Assembly: GCA_009377865.1 (NCBI GenBank)
Contig: WHTH01000040.1
Location: 1-38,892 of the forward strand
Length of the DNA: 38,892 bases
Source: Pseudonocardiaceae bacterium
GTDB taxonomy: Bacteria > Actinomycetota > Actinomycetes > Mycobacteriales > Pseudonocardiaceae
Reading direction: 5' to 3'
Under the pieces are notes generated by a model that worked only from the letters and a program-made list of their open reading frames with translations, was not told the origin of the DNA and did not search any database. Position numbers and translations under genes: made by a program. The stretch's first letter is position 1, and each line of letters begins with the position of its first letter. Below are positions 7,325-14,850 of the stretch, piece after piece.

Positions 7325-8149
7325 GTGGCGCGACAGCAGGCGGGTGCGATGCGCGGCTGGCTCGCCCCGTCCCGGCCGGTCGAACCCGCGGTGCTCACCG
7401 ATCGCGCCGAGCGTCGCGCGGTCGCCGTCGAGATAGCACTCGTCCTCACCGTCACGCTCGGGCTGTGGGCACTGCGCAGCCTGCTCTCGCTGATCGATGC
7501 TTTGCTGGCCCCCGAGCCGCTGGACGAGCAGCCGGTCGCCATCAACGCACCCGGCGTGCGCACCGGCCTGCTCGACCTCGGCTATCAGCTCGCAGGGGTG
7601 GCACAGTTACTGGCGTGGGGTGGCCTGGGCCTCTACCTGCTGTGGCGCGGCGGCATCACGCTGGGTGCGCTGGGACTGGATCGGCGGCGACCCGGACGCG
7701 ACACTGCGCAGGGCGTCGGGCTGGCTGCGCTGATCGGCATCCCCGGGCTTGGCCTGTACCTGGCCAGCCGCGCACTCGGGCTCAACCTCACCGTCGTGCC
7801 ATCCGCGCTCGACGACACGTGGTGGCGGGTCGCCGTGCTGCTCGTCGCTGCGCTGGCTAACTCCTGGGCCGAAGAACTGCTGGTCGTCGGGTATCTCATC
7901 ACCCGGCTGCGGCAGCTGGGCTGGACCGAGAACGGCTCGCTGCTGTTCGCGGCGGTGCTCCGCGGCTCATATCACCTCTACCAGGGCTTCGGTGGTTTCG
8001 TCGGGAACCTCGTGATGGGCCTCGTTTACGGCCGGGTGTGGCAGCGCAGCCACCGGCTGTGGGCGCTGGTCATCGGGCACGCACTGATCGACGTCGTCGC
8101 GTTCGCCGGCTACGCGCTGCTGGGAGGTAGCGCCGGCTGGCTACCGTGA
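7325..8149 (+). CDS. CPBP-family intramembrane metalloprotease
   Basis: A 274-residue membrane protein of the CAAX protease/bacteriocin-processing (CPBP/Abi) family. Around seven hydrophobic segments are seen. The catalytic motifs are complete: EELLVVGYLITRL (EExxxxxxR type, about residue 182), the helix with RGSYHLYQG supplying a metal-ligand His, and IGHALIDVVAF near the C-terminus supplying the other His. The substrate is unknown; relatives process peptides or act in membrane stress responses. The GTG at 7325 has TAGCGT at 7313-7318 as a -10 and no ribosome site, so it is probably leaderless. Its stop codon lies inside a 16-bp palindrome. Confidence 0.86.
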   Translation: MARQQAGAMRGWLAPSRPVEPAVLTDRAERRAVAVEIALVLTVTLGLWALRSLLSLIDALLAPEPLDEQPVAINAPGVRTGLLDLGYQLAGVAQLLAWGGLGLYLLWRGGITLGALGLDRRRPGRDTAQGVGLAALIGIPGLGLYLASRALGLNLTVVPSALDDTWWRVAVLLVAALANSWAEELLVVGYLITRLRQLGWTENGSLLFAAVLRGSYHLYQGFGGFVGNLVMGLVYGRVWQRSHRLWALVIGHALIDVVAFAGYALLGGSAGWLP

Positions 8150-8157
8150 TCACGGTA
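8142..8157. repeat. Perfect 16-bp palindrome across two convergent stop codons
   Basis: TACCGTGATCACGGTA is its own reverse complement. It holds the TGA of the CPBP gene (8147-8149) and, on the other strand, the TGA of a regulator remnant (8152-8150). With no loop it would form only a weak hairpin, so a protein-binding site or a coincidence of two stops is as likely as a terminator. Confidence 0.5.
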
Positions 8158-8242
8158 CGGTGGTGTCCCCCTCGCGGGCCGTCGCGCCCACCAGCACGTC
8201 CAGCGACACGCCGAGAGCATCGGCGAGCGCAGCAACGCGTCC
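8150..8242 (-). pseudogene. C-terminal remnant of an XRE-type regulator
   Basis: Directly behind the DUF4185 stop, and in the same frame, the minus strand reads RVAALADALGVSLDVLVG then ATAREGDTTVP and a stop. This is the last helix and tail of a Cro/CI-type helix-turn-helix protein, in which ALADALGVSLDxL is highly typical. Nothing of the recognition helices remains and there is no start codon. It marks a deletion between a lost regulator gene and the neighbouring DUF4185 gene. Confidence 0.6.
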
Positions 8243-9259
8243 TCACCGAACCGTGCCCCTGATCGATGCGAGGTCGGCGACGTCCGCGTGGAACTGCATG
8301 GATCGGTACGGCCAGTTCCGCCCGGTGTTCCACTGGCTGACGACAAGGAGCAGGTCGTCGAGCGTCGAGCCGGGCACGATGTAGCCGCCGTAGAGCTGCG
8401 CCACCCGCCCCCGGGTGTGGTCCTCGGCGCCCCACCCACAGCCGTGCAGCAGCGTCTCGCGCGGCGCCTCGTACAGGTTCTCGGTCGGAGAGCCGAGGCT
8501 CAGGACGTCTATGCGGTAGTCGCCCGCGTCGAAGAACACCAGCAGCCAGCGGTGATCGACGCGCCGCAGCGACAGCTCACCGTACTGGCCGGTGAGCGCG
8601 ATGGTCGGGGGGTTGCCCCACGCCCACGTGCCGTCGCGGTACCCCCAGCCCTGCCAGGCGGACGGGTCGGTGAGCCGGTCCTCCGGGACGCGCTGCAGGA
8701 TGAGTCCCTTGTCCCGCTGAAAACCCGTGGAGAACGCGTAGACGTGACCGTCGTCACCGCGTTCTGCGGTCAGCATCTGGAACAACCCACCGAGATGGCC
8801 GCCCGGCCACGTGGCGCCGGTGTGCTCCCACGTCTGGCCGTTGTCGGCGGAGCGGTACACCTCGGTCCAGTGCACGTTGCCGATGCCCTCGCAGACCATC
8901 ACGTGCAGGTACACCTCGTCGCCGATCGTGATGGCGTCGGTGGGCAGCACCGTGGTGACCTTGCAGCCGTTGACGATCGAGCCGTGGTCGTAGTCGAGCA
9001 CCTGGTGCGCGTAGTCGCCGGGCCCGGACGACGCCGTCCACTCGATGCCGGTGCGCGCGGTCGCGGGGTCGGCGAACAGTACGACCGGCGATCGCCAGCC
9101 GGGGCCGCCGACACCCGCCTCGTCGAAGGTGTCGCCGAACACCGACACGAGTCGGCCATCCGGTGCCGCGACGGTCGCCCCGAGGTCGGTGCCGCCGACC
9201 CCGAAGCGGTCGGTGCACCCCGGCCCGGTCAGGTCCTTGATCTTGCTCGCAACGGTCAT
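8243..9259 (-). CDS. DUF4185 domain protein
   Basis: 338 residues with the beta-propeller-like pattern of DUF4185 proteins. Markers are GTDLGATVAAPDGRLVSVFG, then GDTF, YDHGSIVNG, YLHVMVCEG, VYRSADNGQTWEHT, LQRVPEDRLTDPSAW and YGELSLRRVDHRWLLVFF. The sialidase-like SADNGQTW repeat suggests an extracellular or carbohydrate-binding fold, but no signal peptide is visible and the function is unknown. The ATG at 9259 follows a good ribosome site (GAGGAGAGGAG) that lies inside the coding tail of the upstream pseudogene. That pseudogene's stop is one base before the ATG, so the two form an operon. The last residues (SIRGTVR) run straight into a regulator remnant, so the true C-terminus may have been altered. 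Confidence 0.83.
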   Translation of the reverse strand: MTVASKIKDLTGPGCTDRFGVGGTDLGATVAAPDGRLVSVFGDTFDEAGVGGPGWRSPVVLFADPATARTGIEWTASSGPGDYAHQVLDYDHGSIVNGCKVTTVLPTDAITIGDEVYLHVMVCEGIGNVHWTEVYRSADNGQTWEHTGATWPGGHLGGLFQMLTAERGDDGHVYAFSTGFQRDKGLILQRVPEDRLTDPSAWQGWGYRDGTWAWGNPPTIALTGQYGELSLRRVDHRWLLVFFDAGDYRIDVLSLGSPTENLYEAPRETLLHGCGWGAEDHTRGRVAQLYGGYIVPGSTLDDLLLVVSQWNTGRNWPYRSMQFHADVADLASIRGTVR

Positions 9260-9260
9260 G

Positions 9261-9597
9261 TCACACCGGCTCCTCTCCTCGGACCTGCAGGAACGGCACG
9301 AGCTGCTCGGCCGGGATCAGCGAGCCGTGGTGGCCCACCATCGCCGGCCAACGCGCGCACCCCGTCACGCAGCGCCGGCTCGGCGTCGGCGTCGACCGGG
9401 TCGGTCACCTCGACCATGCCGTGGTCGGCGATCACCGCAAGCACGCGCCCGTCCAGCCCGTCGATCACCAGCAGGCATGCCGCCCGCGCCGGCGCGACGT
9501 CGAGCGGGTTGCCCTCGCCCGCCAGCGCCGCCAGCAGCGACGGGACGACCTCGGCGAGCGAGCGGATCCCGTAACGGGGCAGCAGCGGCTCGCTCAC
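9261..9597 (-). pseudogene. Internally deleted alkaline-phosphatase-superfamily phosphodiesterase
   Basis: Three pieces of a nucleotide pyrophosphatase/phosphodiesterase gene remain. The N-terminus from GTG 9597 reads SEPLLPRYGIRSLAEVVPSL through ARAACLLVIDGL. It joins directly to a late segment, LAVIADHGMVEVTDPVD then ALRDGVRALAG, which carries the metal-binding ADHGM. In a shifted frame follow MVGHHGSLIPAEQLVP and the stop at 9261. About 250 residues, including the nucleophile region, are missing, so the product cannot be catalytic. A -10-like TACCGT at 9609-9604 suggests it was transcribed leaderlessly from a promoter divergent from arcA. Confidence 0.8.
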
Positions 9598-9616
9598 GGC
9601 TCCACGGTAGAGCGTC

Positions 9617-9666
9617 GTGTGGTGAGTGATTCTCGAGGTTATAACCACGAAAATCACTCACCACAC
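9617..9666. promoter_or_regulatory. 50-bp near-perfect palindrome between divergent genes
   Basis: Two 25-base arms (9617-9641 and 9642-9666) are reverse complements with two mismatches. The outer part is GTGTGGTGAGTGATT and its complement; the centre is GGTTATAACC. The right end is one base before the -10 of the arginine deiminase promoter, and the left end is eight bases from the -10 of the divergent gene, so a bound protein would block both. It could be an operator or a copy of a dispersed intergenic palindrome. Symmetry is seen; function is inferred. Confidence 0.65.
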
Positions 9667-9667
9667 C

Positions 9668-9673
9668 TAGGAT
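9668..9673 (+). promoter_or_regulatory. -10 element of a leaderless promoter for arginine deiminase
   Basis: TAGGAT fits the actinobacterial TANNNT -10 and ends seven bases before the GTG start at 9680, the spacing expected if transcription starts at the start codon. There is no ribosome site in between. The -35 region would fall inside the 50-bp palindrome and has no good match to TTGACA. Confidence 0.55.
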
Positions 9674-9679
9674 TGCGGG

Positions 9680-10876
9680 GTGCCCTCGGTGGACAGCGAG
9701 GTGGGAACGCTGCGTCAGGTGCTGCTGCACCGGCCCGGCGCAGAGCTGTCCCGGCTCACCCCGCGCAACAACGACCAGCTGCTCTTCGACGGCATCCCGT
9801 GGGTCGGGCGGGCGCAGACCGAGCACGACGCATTCGCCGGCGTGCTGCGCGCCCGCGGCGTCGAGGTGCTGCTGTTGGCCGACCTGCTCGGCGAGGCGCT
9901 GGTCCACCCCGCCGCGCGGGCCACCGGGATGGGTGCCGCGGTCGACGAGCTGCGGCTCGGCGTCGACCTCGCCGACGCGCTGCGCACGCACCTGGCCGAG
10001 GCTGAGCCCGCTGCGCTGGCAGCGGTGCTGATGGCGGGGATGACGTTCGAGGAGCTGCCGAACGGCTCGCTCGGGCTGGTCCGGCGGATGCACCATCCGC
10101 ACGACTTCGCGATCAACCCGCTGCCCAACCTGCTGTTCACCCGGGACTCCTCGGTCTGGGTTGGCGACCGGGTGGTCATCACGTCGCTGGCGATGCCCGC
10201 GCGGCGCCGCGAGACCTCGCTGACCGACCTGATCTATGCCCACCACCCCACGTTCGCCGGCGGGCTGCGGCGTGCCTACGGGGCGCATTCGGCGCCGGTC
10301 GAGGGTGGTGACGTGCTGCTGCTCTCCCCCGGGGTGGTGGCCGTCGGCGTCGGGGAGCGCACCACGCCGGCCGGGGCGGAGTCGTTCGCGCGCTCGGTGC
10401 TCGCCGACGGGCTGGCGCACACCGTGCTCGCCGTGCCGATCGCGCAGTCCCGCGCGTCGATGCATCTCGACACCGTGTGCACGATGGTCGACGTCGACGC
10501 GGTGGTGATGTACCCGGCGGTCCGCGACGCTCTGGAGGCCTACCCGTTGTCCGCCGACGGCTCTGGTGGCGTCCGGGTGGACGGGCCAGTGCCGTTTTTG
10601 CCCGCCGCCGCCGAGGCGATGGGGATCGCGAAGCTGCGAGTGATCGACACCGGTCTCGATCCGGTGATCGCCGAGCGCGAGCAGTGGGACGACGGGAACA
10701 ACACCCTCGCCGTCGCACCCGGGGTCGTGGTCGGATACGAGCGCAACGTGGAGACCAACGCCCGGCTCGAGGACGCCGGGATCGAGGTACTGCGGATCTC
10801 GGGTTCCGAGCTGGGGTCGGGCCGGGGCGGCCCGCGGTGCATGTCCTGCCCGGTGCACCGCGAGCCCGTGCCCTGA
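9680..10876 (+). CDS. arcA: Arginine deiminase
   Basis: Converts L-arginine to citrulline and ammonia in the cytosol; 398 residues, normal length. Active-site motifs of the guanidino-modifying superfamily are all present: [23 protein letters not shown], the HLDTV motif holding the catalytic His ([10 protein letters not shown]), and the C-terminal nucleophile Cys in [11 protein letters not shown]. The N-terminal [20 protein letters not shown] is also typical. No arcB, arcC or antiporter gene is adjacent, so a complete ATP-yielding arginine deiminase pathway is not encoded here. The isolated enzyme may serve arginine catabolism or pH stress. The start is GTG, probably leaderless, behind a palindromic control region. 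Confidence 0.95.
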   Translation: MPSVDSEVGTLRQVLLHRPGAELSRLTPRNNDQLLFDGIPWVGRAQTEHDAFAGVLRARGVEVLLLADLLGEALVHPAARATGMGAAVDELRLGVDLADALRTHLAEAEPAALAAVLMAGMTFEELPNGSLGLVRRMHHPHDFAINPLPNLLFTRDSSVWVGDRVVITSLAMPARRRETSLTDLIYAHHPTFAGGLRRAYGAHSAPVEGGDVLLLSPGVVAVGVGERTTPAGAESFARSVLADGLAHTVLAVPIAQSRASMHLDTVCTMVDVDAVVMYPAVRDALEAYPLSADGSGGVRVDGPVPFLPAAAEAMGIAKLRVIDTGLDPVIAEREQWDDGNNTLAVAPGVVVGYERNVETNARLEDAGIEVLRISGSELGSGRGGPRCMSCPVHREPVP

Positions 10877-10906
10877 ACCCGAGCGGAGGTCACGACTGGG
10901 GCGGCT

Positions 10907-11845
10907 TCAGCGCAGTGTCAACTGGCGGCCGCGCAGGCCGTCGCGGGCACGGCGCTCGGTCTCGGTGAGTGGCTCGCCGTCGAGTGAGTCCAGCGCGCCG
11001 GACAGCCGGGACGCGAACACCTCCGCCCCGGGCACCCACTCCCGGGCGTGCCGCTCACGGTCGAGGTCCCACACCGGCACCAGCACACCGTGGGCCCGGA
11101 ACGATCCGGCGTAGCGCGAGCCCTCTCCCAGGTCGAGCTCATCGCGTGCCGACAGCCGCGCCAATGCCGCCAGCACGCGCTCCTCCGGTTCCGGGCGCAC
11201 CCACCGGATGTGCGCCTTGTCGCCGACGTCGGTCCAGTAGGCTGCCTCGATGCCGTCACCGGTCACCGGCTCGGTCGGCATGATCGCGGCGTTGGCCCGC
11301 TCGAGCGACAGTGCCACCTCCCCAGTGGGAGGCTCGTCGCCGGGAATCCACCAGCCGAAGTCGGGATACATCGTGACGTCGAGCGGAGCATCGGCGACCA
11401 GCAGGTCCTGCAGTCGCACGTCGGCACCGCCGAGGGTGCCGGCGTTGACCACCGGCAGCACGCCACCCGGCTCGGCTTGCTGTGCCCAGCGCACCGCGCG
11501 ACCCAGATCCCGGGACAGGTCCCCGGATCGGGTCTGAACCTGCAGTCCGACCAGCGCGGACCCGTCGTCTCGCACCAGCGCCGCGGCAGCCATCGGCAGC
11601 ACAGTGGCGAGCGTGACGTCGTTGCCGTCCGGTTCGGCCAGCGGCAGCGGTGCCGTCGCCGAGGGCACGAACTCGCGCAGCGCCACCAGCCGGCACTCTG
11701 CCGCGAGCCCGGCGAACGGGCGGGTGACGATCACGTCCTCCGCACCGCCCTGGGCGCCGTGGCAGGCCTTGTAGCGCTTGCCGGAACCGCACGGACAGGG
11801 CTGGCGCGGGTACACCACGCTCGCAGAAGTTGAGTTCGCCGACAC
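10907..11845 (-). CDS. SEC-C zinc-motif protein, DUF5926 family
   Basis: 312 residues. The N-terminus has the SEC-C metal-binding motif (PCPCGSGKRYKACHG, about residues 15-29), which is also found at the end of SecA, and the remainder matches the actinobacterial DUF5926 type. Function is unknown; SEC-C motifs bind zinc and often ribosomes or other proteins. The GTG start at 11845 lies five bases after the glycerophosphodiesterase gene, making this the last gene of a four-gene operon. It converges on arcA with a 30-base gap in which I see no strong terminator. Confidence 0.82.
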   Translation of the reverse strand: MSANSTSASVVYPRQPCPCGSGKRYKACHGAQGGAEDVIVTRPFAGLAAECRLVALREFVPSATAPLPLAEPDGNDVTLATVLPMAAAALVRDDGSALVGLQVQTRSGDLSRDLGRAVRWAQQAEPGGVLPVVNAGTLGGADVRLQDLLVADAPLDVTMYPDFGWWIPGDEPPTGEVALSLERANAAIMPTEPVTGDGIEAAYWTDVGDKAHIRWVRPEPEERVLAALARLSARDELDLGEGSRYAGSFRAHGVLVPVWDLDRERHAREWVPGAEVFASRLSGALDSLDGEPLTETERRARDGLRGRQLTLR

Positions 11846-11849
11846 GCCG

Positions 11850-12668
11850 TCACACTACGTCGAGCGCGGCGCGGGTGGCGGCAGGACGGTTGGTGGCGAT
11901 GTAGCGAACACCGGCTTCGTGGCACAGTGCCGCATCCGCGGGTTCGTCGACGGTCCAGCAGTACGTCGGGTGTCCGCGGGATGCGGCCCGCGCCACATAC
12001 CCGGCGTCGGAGCGCAACGCTCTGAGACCGGGACCGGCGATGTCGGCCCACGGTGGCAGTGTCCCGTCGGCGACCTTACCGGTCACGGTGCGCAGCAGCA
12101 GCACGGTGGGCAGCTGCGGGGCGTGATCGCGCACCCGCCGCACCGCGTGGGAGGAGAACGACATCATCACCACCGGCGACTCGCCCTTGGTCGCGGGTGC
12201 CGCGAGCCCGTACCGGGCGAGCAGCGCGACGAGCTTGGCCTCCACCAGCCCGGCGTAGCGCACCGGGTGCTTGGTCTCGACGAACAGCTGCACCGGTCGT
12301 GACCAGTCGGTGACGAGCCCGAGCAGGTCGTCGAGCACCAGCAGTCCGCGCCGGTGCGGATGCGCGACCGATCCCGCGACCCGCCGCACCACGAGGTCGT
12401 CGGCGGACTCGAACTCGTCATGCCAGGTGCCGTAGTCGTGCTCGGCGAGGCTAGCCAGATCGGATGCGCTGACGACACCGCGGCCGGTGGAGGTGCGGTC
12501 GACCCGGCGATCGTGCACGCACACCAGGTAGCCGTCGCGGGTCAGCCGGACATCGCACTCCAGGCCGTCGGCGCCCTGGTCGAGGGCCAGCGCATAGGCG
12601 GCCAGGGTGTGCTCGGCGCGGTGTGCCGAGGCGCCGCGATGAGCGATGATGGCGGGCTGGGCGGACAT
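11850..12668 (-). CDS. Glycerophosphodiester phosphodiesterase
   Basis: Hydrolyses glycerophosphodiesters to glycerol-3-phosphate and an alcohol. The GDPD TIM barrel is complete in 272 residues: AHRGASAHRAEHT at the N-terminus (catalytic His, Arg and the following Glu), GLECDVRLTRDGYLVCVHD (metal-binding Glu/Asp and the second catalytic His), VETKHPVRY (third acidic ligand region) and the terminal CWTVDEPADA and GVRYIATNRP. No signal peptide is seen, so it is probably cytosolic. It starts with ATG at 12668, five bases downstream of the DUF4328 gene in the same operon. Confidence 0.93.
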   Translation of the reverse strand: MSAQPAIIAHRGASAHRAEHTLAAYALALDQGADGLECDVRLTRDGYLVCVHDRRVDRTSTGRGVVSASDLASLAEHDYGTWHDEFESADDLVVRRVAGSVAHPHRRGLLVLDDLLGLVTDWSRPVQLFVETKHPVRYAGLVEAKLVALLARYGLAAPATKGESPVVMMSFSSHAVRRVRDHAPQLPTVLLLRTVTGKVADGTLPPWADIAGPGLRALRSDAGYVARAASRGHPTYCWTVDEPADAALCHEAGVRYIATNRPAATRAALDVV

Positions 12669-12672
12669 CGCA

Positions 12673-13437
12673 CTACTTCACGCCGACCATGACCATCCGC
12701 CGGGATCGCCGCCGTTGGCCGGGCGCCAACAGCGCGGTCAGCCGCCGCACCACGATCGCGGTGAGCACGGCGACCGCGGCGGCGAGCACGTCGGTCGCGG
12801 CGGTCAGCAGCACACCGTCGGCCTGTGCCTGGACGGTGTCACGCAGCCGCCATAGCATCGTGATGGTGGCGAGGAGCAGGCCGGCCGCCCACACCACCCA
12901 CCATGCAACGATCAGCCGCGACGGCCGGGGCCGTCGAGCGGTATCGCCACCGAGCGCGGCGTGCTCCATCTCGGCGAGCACGGCAGCCGGCAGCAGCAGG
13001 TTCACCCCTGGCACCAGCACCCCCGCGACGAGCTGCCATCGCGGCCGGGCAGCCGCCACTCCAGCCGATTCAGCCGCGGCGGCGTACCCCCGGATCAGCC
13101 ACGCCAGCACCGCGAACGCGGCGAGCGCCCCGGCCAGCAGCGACATCACGCCGCCGGTGACGACCAGCGCGTCCGAGACCCGCAGTGGGCCCGCCGGCAC
13201 CGCGTCGTTCCTGCTGTCCAGCAGGATCGTGTAACGCCACACTTCCGCCGCGGCGGCGAGCAACGCGAGGGTGGCGGCCAGCCACAGCAGCGGGCCGGCG
13301 CTGCCCGCCAGCGCCCGCATCCGCCAGGCGTGGTCGGACGGCATGGTGTCGAGCTGCCGGGTCCGCCGCCATACCACCCGTGGCAGACCCCAGCGTGGCA
13401 CGTCGCGGTAGGCTGGGGGGCCGCTGTACGTGGACAC
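12673..13437 (-). CDS. DUF4328 membrane protein
   Basis: 254 residues with about six hydrophobic segments. A short basic N-terminal region (GLPRVVWRRTRQLDT) comes first. The family pattern follows: a first helix pair around LLWLAATLALLAAAAEVWRY, then the cytosolic WQLVAGVLVPGVNLLLPAAV motif that marks DUF4328, then VAWWVVWAAGLLLATIT and a last helix with a basic tail. Members have no known function. The gene lies eight bases after the rhodanese gene and five before the glycerophosphodiesterase. Confidence 0.8.
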   Translation of the reverse strand: MSTYSGPPAYRDVPRWGLPRVVWRRTRQLDTMPSDHAWRMRALAGSAGPLLWLAATLALLAAAAEVWRYTILLDSRNDAVPAGPLRVSDALVVTGGVMSLLAGALAAFAVLAWLIRGYAAAAESAGVAAARPRWQLVAGVLVPGVNLLLPAAVLAEMEHAALGGDTARRPRPSRLIVAWWVVWAAGLLLATITMLWRLRDTVQAQADGVLLTAATDVLAAAVAVLTAIVVRRLTALLAPGQRRRSRRMVMVGVK

Positions 13438-13444
13438 CGAGCTC

Positions 13445-13786
13445 CTAGATCACACGAGGCTCACCGCTGGCCTCGGCCACCATCGGCCGGGCCGACGCAG
13501 CCCACGCTTTCATCCCCCCGTCGACGTTCACGGCCTTCCATCCTGCCTGCGCCAGGTAGGCCGTGACCTGCGCTGATCGCCCACCGGAGCGGCAGATGAC
13601 GTGCAGCCGCTCGTCACCGGCGGCCGAGGAGATCTGATCGAGCCGGGCCGGCACGTCGTTCATCGGCACGTGCACCGCTTGCGGGGCGTGCCCTGCCGCC
13701 CACTCGTCGTCCTCCCGGACGTCGAGTAACACGGCATCGTCGGGCACCTGGTCGGCGGGAACCTCCGGTACGGACTGCGGCCTCAT
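13445..13786 (-). CDS. Rhodanese-like sulfurtransferase domain protein
   Basis: Single rhodanese domain, 113 residues, of the type that carries sulfur as a persulfide. The domain begins VLLDVREDDEWAAGHAPQAV (CH2A motif). The active-site loop CRSGGRS has the catalytic Cys, and the end motif VNVDGGMKAW is conserved. It is the first gene of the operon running to the SEC-C/DUF5926 gene. No adjacent biosynthetic gene points to a particular acceptor. Confidence 0.9.
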   Translation of the reverse strand: MRPQSVPEVPADQVPDDAVLLDVREDDEWAAGHAPQAVHVPMNDVPARLDQISSAAGDERLHVICRSGGRSAQVTAYLAQAGWKAVNVDGGMKAWAASARPMVAEASGEPRVI

Positions 13787-13830
13787 GCCGTCGATCGTGC
13801 CACGTGCCCAGAACGCCGCGAAGCCGACCT

Positions 13831-14672
13831 TCAGTGCGTGACGGCCTTCTCGGAGCCGGCACCGGTCAGCGCGCGGACCTCCATCTCGGCGTACTTCGCC
13901 TCGTCACCCGGATCCTTGCTGAAGATCGTGCCCAGGTAGCCGAGCAGGAACGACGCCGGGATCGAGATGATGCCCGGGTTCTGCAGCGGGAAGACCGCGA
14001 TGTCGAAGCCGGCGAACATGGCGTCGTCGCTACCCGACACCGCGGGCGAGAAGATGATCAGCAGGATGCAGATCGACAGGCCGCCGTACATGCTGCACAG
14101 CACGCCGGTGGTGTTGAAGCGCTTCCAGAACAGCGAGTAGAGGATGGTGGGCAGGTTCGCCGAGGCGGCCACCGCGAAGGCCAGTGCCACCAGGAACGCG
14201 ATGTTCTGGCCGAGCGCGAAGATACCGCCGAGGATGGCCAGCGCGCCGATGACGCAGGCGGTGATCCGGGCGACCCGCACCTCGCCGTCCGGGTCCAGCT
14301 GGCCGTGCTTGATCACGTTGGCGTAGACGTCGTGCGCGAACGACGCCGACGCGGTGATGGTCAGGCCGGCCACCACCGCGAGGATCGTCGCGAACGCGAC
14401 CGCCGAGATGAAGCCGAGCAGCAGCGTGCCGCCGAGCTCGTAGGCCAGCAGCGGGGCCGCCGAGTTCTCCTCGCCGGGTGCGGCCGCGATCCGTTCGGGA
14501 CCGCCGTTCACGAGCGCGGCGGCGCCGTATCCCAGCACCAGCGAGAACAGGTAGAACAGCCCGATGATCCAGATCGCCCACACCACCGATCGCCGCGCCT
14601 CCTTGGCGCTGGGCACGGTGTAGAAGCGCATCAGGATGTGCGGCAGGCCGGCGGTGCCGAGCACCAGAACGC
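13831..14672 (-). pseudogene. Acetate/pyruvate permease-type sodium:solute symporter, N-terminal half deleted
   Basis: Only the second half of an SSS-family carboxylate symporter (ActP/MctC type) survives. From VLVLGTAGLPHILMRFYTVP the protein is well conserved: SAKEARRSVVWAIWIIGLFY, SAVAFATILAVVAGLTI, ASASFAHDVYANVI, FAVAASANLPTILYSLFWKR and the usual C-terminal tail. A full protein has about 540 residues; some 275 remain. The missing part, with helices 1-6 and much of the Na+ site, was lost in a deletion that joins this piece, out of frame, to the start of a DUF485 gene. No new start with a ribosome site is evident. Confidence 0.85.
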
Positions 14673-14801
14673 GGTCATCGGGAAGATGAACGCCCCCAGC
14701 TTCTTGCGCAGCTGGGCGAACTCCGGGCTCTGCTGGGCCGTGACCCAGGGGTCCATAGGTCCCACCGGCGGGGACCCCGGTCCACCGTGCTCGGTGCTCA
14801 C
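14631..14801 (-). pseudogene. Truncated DUF485 protein fused out of frame to the symporter remnant
   Basis: From GTG 14801, with an excellent ribosome site (GGAGGT), the frame reads PMDPWVTAQQSPEFAQLRKK then LGAFIFPMTAFW. This is the start of a DUF485 protein, the small membrane partner encoded just upstream of acetate/pyruvate permeases. After about 44 residues it hits the deletion junction near 14670, and ten foreign residues lead to a stop at 14631. Both DUF485 helices are essentially lost. The join shows that DUF485 and permease genes once stood side by side here in the usual order. Confidence 0.8.
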
Positions 14802-14850
14802 GCGACACCTCCAAGGGTCACGAACGTCGTGCAGCGGGTTCGGATCTCGA

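Noticed and set aside
8288-9574. A 428-codon plus-strand frame opposite the DUF4185 gene
   Set aside because: The opposite strand has DUF4185 motifs and a proper ribosome site; this frame has neither.
9365-10858. A 497-codon minus-strand frame opposite arginine deiminase
   Set aside because: arcA carries every active-site motif on the plus strand; the antisense frame has no recognisable domain.
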